Shown here: positions 45,540 through 53,562 of the stretch, in pieces | Position numbering within the stretch: position 1 is the stretch's first letter | How the letters are laid out: each line of letters begins with the position of its first letter | Source of the DNA: Clostridiales bacterium | GTDB taxonomy: Bacteria; Bacillota; Clostridia; Saccharofermentanales; Saccharofermentanaceae | Direction of reading: 5' to 3' | NCBI GenBank assembly: GCA_017428155.1 | Contig: JAFRRJ010000025.1 | Location: 23,648 to 87,647 of the forward strand | DNA length: 64,000 bases | Position numbers and translations under genes: made by a program | The notes under the pieces: generated by a model | Told to the model about the DNA's origin: nothing | Database searches by the model: none | Seen by the model: only the letters and a program-made list of their open reading frames with translations

Positions 45540-47054
45540 ATGGAACAAGGCACAGTCCTGGAAATGCGCGGAATATGTAAATACTTCCCCGGCGTGCGCG
45601 CTCTTGAGCAGGTTGATTTCACCTTAAGAGAAGGCGAGATCCACGCGCTAATGGGCGAGAACGGTGCAGGCAAATCAACACTTATCAAAGTGTTGACCGG
45701 CGTATATCCAAAAGACGGCGGCGTGATCCTGCTTTCCGGCACTGACGGTCCGGTGCATATCAAATCACCTCAGGATGCACAGAACGCAGGTATTGCGACT
45801 GTTTATCAGGAGATCACGCTCTGCCCCAACCTTACGGTTGCCGAGAACATGTACATAGGACGCACAAAAGGTCCCGTCACCAACTGGAGAAAGATGATCA
45901 GTGATGCAGGAAGACTCCTTGATGAACTGGGAATCCCCGCACATCCGAAGCAGCAGCTCGGAAACTGCTCCATTGCAGTCCAGCAGATGGTCGCGATCGC
46001 ACGTGCTGTCGATATGGAATGTAAGGTCCTTATCCTGGACGAACCTACTTCGTCACTAGACGAACAGGAAGTTCAAAAACTCTTCAAACTGATGCGTGAC
46101 CTTAAAGCAAAGGGTGTCGGCATCATATTCGTTACACACTTTCTCGAACAGGTCTATGAGGTATGCGACCGCATCACGGTACTGCGTGACGGACAGCTCG
46201 TAGGCGAATATATAATAGAAGATCTTCCCCGCGTCCAGCTCGTATCAAAGATGCTCGGCAAGGATTTCGATGATATGGCTGATATCAAGAGCGATTCCGA
46301 TACGGAAAATATCGACTATGAGAGCACACCCGTATATGAGGCAATGGGGCTTACCGGAACCACAGGTATCAAGCCCTTCGACTTCGAGATCCATAAGGGA
46401 GAAGTCAACGGATTCACCGGTCTTCTCGGCTCAGGAAGATCCGAGAGCGTGCGTGCGATCTTCGGTGCGGACAGAGTAACACGCGGAGTGGTAAGGATAG
46501 ACGGCAAGCCCGTAAAGATCAGAAAACCTCTGGATGCCATGAAGCACGGTATCAGCTATCTTCCTGAAGACCGTAAACTCGACGGCATCGTAGGAGATCT
46601 CTCGGTAAGAGACAATATCATCCTTGCGCTTCAGGTAATGAAGGGATTCTTCAAGCCTTTCTCCCGCGCACAGGCAGAGCAATTTGCTGATGAATATATA
46701 AAACTCCTCAACATCAAGACCGCTTCATCCGACACACCGATCAAGTCACTGTCGGGCGGCAACCAGCAGAAGGTAATCCTTGCGAGATGGCTCCTTGCAA
46801 ATCCTGTATATCTCATCCTCGATGAGCCTACGAGAGGTATCGATGTAGGCACAAAAGTCGAGATTCAGAAGCTTGTTTTGAAACTGGCTTCCGAAGGCAA
46901 GAGCGTTACGTTTATTTCTTCCGAGATCGACGAGATGATCCGTACATGCTCACGTCTTATAGTCATGCGCGACGGCAAGGTCGTAGGAGAACTCAAAGGC
47001 AAGGATCTCAACCAGAATAAGATCATGGCAACTATCGCCGGAGGTGAATCATAA
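45540..47054 (+). CDS. ytfR: Sugar ABC transporter ATPase (YtfR/MglA-like, two ABC domains)
   Basis: A 504-residue ATPase with two fused nucleotide-binding domains that powers sugar import. Domain 1 has GENGAGKST, signature region SIAVQQMVAIARA and Walker B VLILDEPTSSLD; domain 2 has the degenerate Walker A LLGSGRSE, signature LSGGNQQKVILARWL and LILDEPTRGIDVG. This is the standard MglA/RbsA layout. ATG at 45540 has GGAGG 8 bases before it; the longer TTG frame begins within that site. Its stop overlaps the next start (TAATG). Confidence 0.92.
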   Translation: MEQGTVLEMRGICKYFPGVRALEQVDFTLREGEIHALMGENGAGKSTLIKVLTGVYPKDGGVILLSGTDGPVHIKSPQDAQNAGIATVYQEITLCPNLTVAENMYIGRTKGPVTNWRKMISDAGRLLDELGIPAHPKQQLGNCSIAVQQMVAIARAVDMECKVLILDEPTSSLDEQEVQKLFKLMRDLKAKGVGIIFVTHFLEQVYEVCDRITVLRDGQLVGEYIIEDLPRVQLVSKMLGKDFDDMADIKSDSDTENIDYESTPVYEAMGLTGTTGIKPFDFEIHKGEVNGFTGLLGSGRSESVRAIFGADRVTRGVVRIDGKPVKIRKPLDAMKHGISYLPEDRKLDGIVGDLSVRDNIILALQVMKGFFKPFSRAQAEQFADEYIKLLNIKTASSDTPIKSLSGGNQQKVILARWLLANPVYLILDEPTRGIDVGTKVEIQKLVLKLASEGKSVTFISSEIDEMIRTCSRLIVMRDGKVVGELKGKDLNQNKIMATIAGGES

Positions 47055-48175
47055 TGACAACACCCGAACCCAAATTAAAGACCGGAAGATCCGTAAAGGA
47101 TATCTTCGGAAAGCTTTTTTTCAACCAGCTTCTTATACCTCTTGTAGCGCTGCTGTTTCTGGTCATCTTAAACCTTTTTGCAGACCCTTCTTTCTTTAAG
47201 ATCACGCTCGAAAAGAGCAGCACCGGCTTCTACATTCTCTCAGGCAACCTCATATCCATCATTGATAACGGATCAGAGCTTGCCATTCTCGCGATCGGAA
47301 TGACGCTGGTTACAGCCGCTTCAGGCGGTCAGGATATCTCCGTCGGTTCTGCTATAGCAATAGCCGGATCGATCGTATTAAGAGTTATAAAAGGCCTGTC
47401 CCCTTCTATTTCAGGCGGAGAGCTTGCACTCTATCTCATTTTTGCTTTCGTTCTCTGCGTTATCGTATCAGCACTCTTCGGTGCATTTAACGGTGCACTT
47501 GTCGCGTTCTTCAAAATACAGCCGATGGTCGCAACCTTGATCCTGTTTACTGCAGGACGGTCGATCGCCGCATGGATAAACAACAATGAGAATATCTCCA
47601 TCAACGATGACCGTTTCAAGTACTTCGGCAACTTCCTGCCCGGGATCCCTGTCCCGACACCGGTATTCATCAGTGCAATCTGCATGATAGTCATCGCAGT
47701 TGTTTTGAAGTTCACCAACTTAAGACTCTATTCACAGGCTGTAGGTATCAACTCCTCATCCTCAAGACTTAACGGTATCAACCCCAAGATGATCAAGCTC
47801 CTTACATTCATTATCCTGGGTGTATGTGTAGCTGTCTGCGGATTCATCAAGGTATCGAGAACCGCTTCGATCACTTACGCTGTCATCGCCAACAACATCG
47901 AGATGGACGCGATCCTGGCAGTTGCTCTGGGCGGCAATAACTTAGGCGGCGGAAAGTTCAATATGACAGCATCCATAATCGGCGCCTATGTTATCCAGTT
48001 CCTTACAACTACGCTTTTCAAATTCAAGGTAAGTTCAACTGCTATCTCGGCTTATAAGGCTGTAGTAGTTATCTTCCTGATAATCCTGTCCGCTCCTGTA
48101 GTAAGAAGAGGATTAAGCAACCTTAAGAATAAATACATTGCTTCAAGATCACAGGTAAAAAAGGAGGGCGTCTGA
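47054..48175 (+). CDS. ytfT: Sugar ABC transporter permease (YtfT-like)
   Basis: A 373-residue membrane protein with about ten helices, one half of the importer pore. LAILAIGMTLVTAASGGQDISVGSAIAIAGSIV (about residues 75-108) is the BPD_transp_2 family signature, and AVALGGNNLGGGKFNMTASIIGAY (about 292-315) the cytoplasmic coupling region (usually GG..L.GG.G). A cytoplasmic N-terminus of about 30 residues precedes the first helix. Overlaps the ATPase gene by one base and is followed one base later by the second permease gene. Confidence 0.9.
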   Translation: MTTPEPKLKTGRSVKDIFGKLFFNQLLIPLVALLFLVILNLFADPSFFKITLEKSSTGFYILSGNLISIIDNGSELAILAIGMTLVTAASGGQDISVGSAIAIAGSIVLRVIKGLSPSISGGELALYLIFAFVLCVIVSALFGAFNGALVAFFKIQPMVATLILFTAGRSIAAWINNNENISINDDRFKYFGNFLPGIPVPTPVFISAICMIVIAVVLKFTNLRLYSQAVGINSSSSRLNGINPKMIKLLTFIILGVCVAVCGFIKVSRTASITYAVIANNIEMDAILAVALGGNNLGGGKFNMTASIIGAYVIQFLTTTLFKFKVSSTAISAYKAVVVIFLIILSAPVVRRGLSNLKNKYIASRSQVKKEGV

Positions 48176-48176
48176 T

Positions 48177-49262
48177 ATGTCCGCTAATACAGAAGTATTA
48201 AACGTCAAAAAGCTTAAGGGACGCACATTTCTTACAGATACGAATCTCCTTCTTATCATCACCGTCCTGGTATTTTTCTCAATGTATACTTCAGCGGTAC
48301 AGTTCCTCGGAAGCGGGTTTACAAAACCCCAGATGTTCTTCAACATCCTTAACGAGAACGCATCGCTCCTGGTATTATCCTGCGGCATGACACTCGTCAT
48401 GATCACCGGCGGAATCGACATCTCGGTAGGACAGGTCACATGTCTCGTATGTATGGCAAGTGCAGTCTTCATGAATGATAATTCCATCACAGGGGCAATG
48501 CCTGAAGGTCAGGCTGTTGTTGTCTCAATGCTGATCGCACTGGGCATCGGTCTTGCTTTCGGTATCGTTCAGGGATTGCTTGTAGCTTATCTCGAGTTCC
48601 AGCCGTTCATAGTAACGCTCGCGGGAATGTTTTTCGCGAAAGGCATGACGACCATAATATGCAGTGACCGTGTAAATATCGACAACGAGATCAATCATGC
48701 TTTCTACAAGCTGAGCACAACCGAAGTCAGCGTGCCCTTCATCGGCTCTTATAACAAGCTCGGTGAGTTCATACCGGCATTTGTTGAGGTCGGTGTTGTC
48801 GTGGCACTGATCGTTGTCGCGCTGCTCTTCGTTCTTCTGAGATGGACCAAACTCGGCCGTAATTTCTACGCAGTTGGCGGAAACAACCAGAGCGCAAACA
48901 TGCTCGGTATCAACGTCAAGCTTACTAAGTTTCTTGCACATGTCCTCTGCGGACTCTGCGCAGGAATCGGCGGTTATCTCTTCTTCCTCCACGCCCGTTC
49001 CGGATCACCCCTTCACGCAACGGGCGCGGAAATGAACGCTATCGCATCCTCCATCATCGGCGGCACGATGCTCTCCGGCGGTGTTGGAAATATCATCGGA
49101 ACACTCTTCGGTGTTCTCTCTCTTTCGACGATCAAGAATATCGTTACTTCTTTAGGTCTTGAAGATCCGTGGTGGACAAACATCACTGTTGCCATAATGC
49201 TCTGTATCTTCCTCCTCGTTCAGAGTGTTATACTTGCAAGGAAGAATAGAAAAAAGAAGTAA
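48177..49262 (+). CDS. yjfF: Sugar ABC transporter permease (YjfF-like)
   Basis: A 361-residue partner permease. LLVLSCGMTLVMITGGIDISVGQVTCLVCMASAVF carries the same family signature, and SSIIGGTMLSGGVGNIIGTLFGVLSLSTIKN the coupling region. Two different permeases in one operon are typical of YtfT/YjfF systems, whereas ribose and xylose importers use one permease twice; this favours the furanose-type importer call. AAGGAGGGCG precedes ATG. Confidence 0.9.
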   Translation: MSANTEVLNVKKLKGRTFLTDTNLLLIITVLVFFSMYTSAVQFLGSGFTKPQMFFNILNENASLLVLSCGMTLVMITGGIDISVGQVTCLVCMASAVFMNDNSITGAMPEGQAVVVSMLIALGIGLAFGIVQGLLVAYLEFQPFIVTLAGMFFAKGMTTIICSDRVNIDNEINHAFYKLSTTEVSVPFIGSYNKLGEFIPAFVEVGVVVALIVVALLFVLLRWTKLGRNFYAVGGNNQSANMLGINVKLTKFLAHVLCGLCAGIGGYLFFLHARSGSPLHATGAEMNAIASSIIGGTMLSGGVGNIIGTLFGVLSLSTIKNIVTSLGLEDPWWTNITVAIMLCIFLLVQSVILARKNRKKK

Positions 49263-49280
49263 ACAACAGGAGGAATTACA

Positions 49281-50834
49281 GTGGATCTTAAGACTACATC
49301 TCTGGGAATCGAACTCGGTTCCACACGTATCAAGGCAGTCCTGATCGATAAGGATCATCTCCCTGTCGCACAAGGCGATTTCGGATGGGAGAACCAGCTC
49401 GTGAACGGCATCTGGACTTATTCCATGGACATGGTCCATAAGGGGATTCAGGAATGCTACAAGGCATTGAAGGCAGATGTTAAGGAGAAGTTCGGCGTAA
49501 CTCTCACTGAGGTCGGCGGTATCGGTATCTCTGCAATGATGCACGGCTACCTTCCCTTCGATAAGGACGGAAACCAGCTTGCCGAATTCCGCACCTGGCG
49601 CAACACGATAACAGGCCAGGCAGCAGAGAAACTCACAGAGGTTTTGGGATTCAATATTCCCCAGCGCTGGAGCATCGCCCACTACTATCAGGCGATCTTA
49701 AACAACGAATCACACGTTGGTGATATCGATTATCTGACAACACTTGCAGGCTACATTCACTGGCGTCTTACCGGTCTTAAGGTCATGGGTATCGGCGAAG
49801 CATCCGGCATGTTCCCGATCGACAGCACGACAAACGACTATAATCAGGACATGGTAGCCAAGTTCAACGCTCTTACAGGCGGCGACCTTCTCTCTATCCT
49901 TCCTAAGGTTCTTGCCGCAGGCGAGAATGCGGGAACACTCACAGAGGACGGCGCAAAGTTCCTGGATCCCGACGGCGATCTTAAGGCAGGCATACCGATA
50001 GCACCCTGTGAAGGTGATGCGGGCACAGGCATGGTCGCTACAAATTCCGTACGTGTTTATACAGGCAACGTAAGCGCAGGAACATCCGACTTCGCAATGG
50101 TCGTTGTAGATCACGATCTGGGCGTTCACCGCGAGATCGATATGGTTACAACGCCTGCCGGCGCACCTGTCGCAATGGTCCACTGCAATAACTGCACTTC
50201 AGACATCAATGCGTGGGTAAATCTTTTCGCGCAGTTCGCAGATTTATTCGGTGCCAAGATCTCGAAAAACGATCTTTACACAAAGCTATTCCAGGTTGCT
50301 TTAGAAGGTGACCCCGACTGCGGCGGACTCCTGTCTTATAACTATTTATCAGGCGAAGGCGTAACTGATCTTGATGAGGGCCGCCCGCTCTTTGCAAGGA
50401 CACCCGACTGCAATTTCACTCTCGCAAACTTCATGAGAACTAACCTTCTTTCTGCTCTCGCTACCTTGAAGATCGGAATGGATATCCTTCAGGATACAGA
50501 GAACGTAAGGATCGACAAGCTCTACGGTCACGGCGGTTTCTTCAAGACTCCCGAGGTCGGTCAGAAAATGCTTAGCGCTGCAGTTAACGCACCTGTTTCC
50601 GTCATGGAGACAGCAGGCGAAGGCGGACCTTACGGAATGGCACTCCTTGTCTCCTACATGATCAACAAGGAAGAGGGCGAATCGCTTCCCGATTACCTCG
50701 ACAACAAGGTTTTCGCAGGCGCAAAGAGCGTAAGCGTAATGGCAGATGATACCGATGTTAAGGGCTTTGCTGATTTCCTCGCTAAATACAAGGCAGCACT
50801 TCCCATGGAAAAGATCGCAACGGAGGTAGTCTGA
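49281..50834 (+). CDS. FGGY-family sugar kinase, probable L-ribulokinase
   Basis: A 517-residue kinase. [19 protein letters not shown] (residues 7-25) is the phosphate-1 motif, and [18 protein letters not shown] the phosphate-2 region; [16 protein letters not shown] is the C-terminal adenosine/FGGY region. [26 protein letters not shown] matches the usual 'Q-H/MHG' substrate segment. Next to AraD it most simply makes L-ribulose 5-phosphate, but it is of the xylulokinase-like branch, not the classic AraB, so D-xylulose or another ketose is possible. Start is GTG after AGGAGG. Confidence 0.82.
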   Translation: MDLKTTSLGIELGSTRIKAVLIDKDHLPVAQGDFGWENQLVNGIWTYSMDMVHKGIQECYKALKADVKEKFGVTLTEVGGIGISAMMHGYLPFDKDGNQLAEFRTWRNTITGQAAEKLTEVLGFNIPQRWSIAHYYQAILNNESHVGDIDYLTTLAGYIHWRLTGLKVMGIGEASGMFPIDSTTNDYNQDMVAKFNALTGGDLLSILPKVLAAGENAGTLTEDGAKFLDPDGDLKAGIPIAPCEGDAGTGMVATNSVRVYTGNVSAGTSDFAMVVVDHDLGVHREIDMVTTPAGAPVAMVHCNNCTSDINAWVNLFAQFADLFGAKISKNDLYTKLFQVALEGDPDCGGLLSYNYLSGEGVTDLDEGRPLFARTPDCNFTLANFMRTNLLSALATLKIGMDILQDTENVRIDKLYGHGGFFKTPEVGQKMLSAAVNAPVSVMETAGEGGPYGMALLVSYMINKEEGESLPDYLDNKVFAGAKSVSVMADDTDVKGFADFLAKYKAALPMEKIATEVV

Positions 50835-51523
50835 TGTTAGAAGAACTTAAAGCAAAAGTTTTGGAGGCAAACCTCCTCCTTCCCAAGCATGGTCTCGTTA
50901 CCTTCACATGGGGCAATGTCAGCGGCATCGACCGTGAATCCGGTCTCGTTGTAATCAAGCCCTCCGGTGTCGAATATGACGTCATGAAAGCTGAAGATAT
51001 GGTCGTCGTAGACCTGGACGGCAAAGTCGTCGAGGGCAAGTGGAAGCCTTCTTCAGACACACCTACACATGTTGTGCTCTATAAGGCATTCCCCAACATC
51101 GGCGGTGTTGTACATACACACTCACGCTGGGCAGTCACATTCGCTCAGGCAGGCGTGGCCATTCCCGCAATGGGTACGACACAGGGCGATTATTTCTACG
51201 GCGACATTCCCTGCACACGTCCCATGACAGATGAAGAGATAAAGGGCGAATACGAGAAGGAAACCGGCAATGTTATCGTCGAGACATTCAAAGACAAAGA
51301 CCCGGATGCTATTCCTGCGGTAAACGTGTTCTCACACGGACCTTTCACCTGGGGAACAGATCCTTTCAATGCAGTACATAATGCAGTCGTTATGGAAGAG
51401 GTCGCATTCATGGATTATCACGCAATGACACTTAATCCTGAAGCAGGAAGAATGCAGCAGACACTTCTTGACAAGCATTATCTCAGAAAACACGGTGCCA
51501 ATGCCTACTATGGTCAGGGTTGA
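50834..51523 (+). CDS. araD: L-ribulose-5-phosphate 4-epimerase
   Basis: A 229-residue class II aldolase-fold enzyme that converts L-ribulose 5-phosphate to D-xylulose 5-phosphate. [29 protein letters not shown] contains the phosphate-binding GNVS and [18 protein letters not shown] has the two zinc His residues, [21 protein letters not shown] the catalytic loop, and [26 protein letters not shown] the third His. Its ATG shares one base with the kinase stop (TGATG). Last gene of the operon, followed by a terminator. Confidence 0.93.
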   Translation: MLEELKAKVLEANLLLPKHGLVTFTWGNVSGIDRESGLVVIKPSGVEYDVMKAEDMVVVDLDGKVVEGKWKPSSDTPTHVVLYKAFPNIGGVVHTHSRWAVTFAQAGVAIPAMGTTQGDYFYGDIPCTRPMTDEEIKGEYEKETGNVIVETFKDKDPDAIPAVNVFSHGPFTWGTDPFNAVHNAVVMEEVAFMDYHAMTLNPEAGRMQQTLLDKHYLRKHGANAYYGQG

Positions 51524-51582
51524 CGGCACACCATAAACTTTGACAACAATTTCATAATTGTTTGCTTCTTGTTCAGTAAGGG

Positions 51583-51608
51583 CCCGCTGTATCTGATACG
51601 GCGGGTCT
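51583..51608 (+). terminator. Terminator of the sugar operon
   Basis: CCCGCTGTA (51583-51591) pairs with TACGGCGGG (51597-51605, one G-U) and TCTTT follows. It lies 60 bases past araD. Confidence 0.75.
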
Positions 51609-51723
51609 TTACTGTTTACGGGGCTTTTTGAAAAAATATGCTTCAAAAATCACATAAATAGTTAATGCTATTAATATTCGTTGCTGTATACTCCTTAACA
51701 TAGGGAAACAGGAGAGAGAGTAA

Positions 51724-52656
51724 ATGAGCACCGTAACTGAAAGCATTGTTAAAGAAGTCAAAAAGGTAATCAACGGAAAAGATTCCGTTATCGCACAGGC
51801 GTTAACCGGTATCCTCGCAGGCGGTCATGTGCTTATGGAGGACGTTCCCGGTGTCGGCAAGACAACACTTGCACTCGCATTCTCAAAGACAATGGGACTT
51901 AATTTCGGGCGTGTACAGTTCACCCCTGACGTATTGCCTTCAGATATTACAGGATTCTCTCTGCTCGACAAGCAGACAAATCAGATGAAGTACCAGCCCG
52001 GTGCCATCTTCCACAATCTCTTTCTGGCAGATGAGCTTAACCGTGCATCCTCAAGAACACAGTCTGCACTTCTCGAAGCAATGGAGGAAGGCAGTGTAAC
52101 GGTTGACGGCAACACTTATCTTCTTCCCAAACCTTTTACGGTATTTGCGACCCAGAACCCTACAGGTGCTTCAGGCACTTCACTTCTTCCCGATTCACAG
52201 ATGGACAGATTCATGATAAGGATCTCTATGGGTTATCCGTCATCAACTGCCGAGAAGGCCATGCTCGAAGCCAGAAAGAACGGTATCAATCCTATGGACA
52301 GCGTCAAGCAGGTCTGTGATATGGATACGATCTTAAGGATGCAGGCTGAAGCTAACAATGTTTTTGTCCATGAGAAGATCGTCGATTACATCATTACTCT
52401 TATAAACAAGACCAGAGGTCACGCGGATCTCGAGCGAGGCGCAAGCCCCCGTGCGACTCTGGCGCTTACTTCTATGGCAAGGACATATGCTTATCTGTCA
52501 GGCAGAAACTTCGTTAATCCCGCCGATGTTCAGAGCGTATTCCTGCCGGTTATCACACACAGACTGATACTCACACCTGAAGCTGAAGTTAACAGCAAGG
52601 TCGCAGTCGATATAGCTAAGGACATCCTTAAGTCAACTTTCGTCCCTAAGGTATGA
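51724..52656 (+). CDS. MoxR-family AAA+ ATPase
   Basis: A 310-residue AAA+ ATPase. GHVLMEDVPGVGKTTLALAFS is Walker A (about residues 35-55), NLFLADELNRASSRTQSALLEAMEEG Walker B with the MoxR signature, and FATQNPTGASGTSLLPDSQMDRF sensor 1. These proteins act as chaperones for the maturation of exported or metal-dependent proteins. It heads the common operon MoxR-DUF58-transglutaminase. GGAGAGAGAG precedes ATG. Confidence 0.92.
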   Translation: MSTVTESIVKEVKKVINGKDSVIAQALTGILAGGHVLMEDVPGVGKTTLALAFSKTMGLNFGRVQFTPDVLPSDITGFSLLDKQTNQMKYQPGAIFHNLFLADELNRASSRTQSALLEAMEEGSVTVDGNTYLLPKPFTVFATQNPTGASGTSLLPDSQMDRFMIRISMGYPSSTAEKAMLEARKNGINPMDSVKQVCDMDTILRMQAEANNVFVHEKIVDYIITLINKTRGHADLERGASPRATLALTSMARTYAYLSGRNFVNPADVQSVFLPVITHRLILTPEAEVNSKVAVDIAKDILKSTFVPKV

Positions 52657-52662
52657 CAGCTT

Positions 52663-53562
52663 ATGCTGAAGACTTGGGGCATATACTTAGGCGCGTTGAT
52701 CTCAGCCTTCATCTTTTTTATCTTCTACAAGATGTGGGTCGCCTGGTTTATTCTCGTTGTTCTTCTTTCTTTGCCTGTCTTATCTTTCCTTTTATGTCTT
52801 TTCGCGACTTACTCGACATCGTTTTTCTCGAAAGCACCCGTCAATATTCATATCGGCACAGAAGCATATATTGATCTGACGATCGAAGGGATCGCGACTT
52901 ATTTTTCCTTCTTCAAGATCAAGACATCCTACACTGATTATATGGGTGACATCTCCGAGAATATCTCGGTCGTGATCCACGACAACGGACTTGCGAGGAT
53001 CCCCGTCGATACAGCTCACTGCGGTGCTTATTCCTACAAAATAACAAAGCTGTATATATACGACATTTTAGGGTTCTTCCACATGACCAGAAGGATCGAC
53101 AAAGAGTATCCGGTCCTTGTAAAACCGATCGCGTCCATGCCTGCCTATATACCTGACGTTTACGGATTCAGAGCCAAGAATCTCAGGAAATCCAATCAGC
53201 CTGTATCCGAGATCTACGACATCAGGGATTACCAGCCGGGCGACTCGGTCAAAACGATCCACTGGAAGATATCCGCTAAAAAAGACAAACTCCTCGTTAA
53301 AGAGGCTCTTGAGGAATTCGGAGGTCATTCACGTCTGCTCCTGAAATTCTCTGATGACAGGGATAAACTCGATCTTCATCTCGGACAGATACTCTTTACT
53401 TCCAACTTCCTTTTAGATCACGAGATACCTCACAAGATCAGGGTCATTCCGCCCAACAGGACCGAGATATCTTTCGATATAGAGACCGAGACCGATCAGA
53501 TCCTTGCATTTGCAAAGATCCTGCGCATGAAGGTGCCTAAAGGAGACAGCAATGCAACGTGA
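52663..53562 (+). CDS. DUF58 membrane protein
   Basis: A 299-residue protein with two adjacent N-terminal helices (about 5-45) and a beta-rich segment. The family mark is PVSEIYDIRDYQPGDSVKTIHWKISAKKDKLLVKE (about residues 182-216), the DUF58 core (R-x-Y-x-x-G-D-x-x-x-x-I-x-W). In other operons such proteins carry VWA-like adhesion folds and work with the MoxR ATPase. Starts 6 bases after MoxR, and its end overlaps the next gene by 11 bases. Confidence 0.88.
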   Translation: MLKTWGIYLGALISAFIFFIFYKMWVAWFILVVLLSLPVLSFLLCLFATYSTSFFSKAPVNIHIGTEAYIDLTIEGIATYFSFFKIKTSYTDYMGDISENISVVIHDNGLARIPVDTAHCGAYSYKITKLYIYDILGFFHMTRRIDKEYPVLVKPIASMPAYIPDVYGFRAKNLRKSNQPVSEIYDIRDYQPGDSVKTIHWKISAKKDKLLVKEALEEFGGHSRLLLKFSDDRDKLDLHLGQILFTSNFLLDHEIPHKIRVIPPNRTEISFDIETETDQILAFAKILRMKVPKGDSNAT

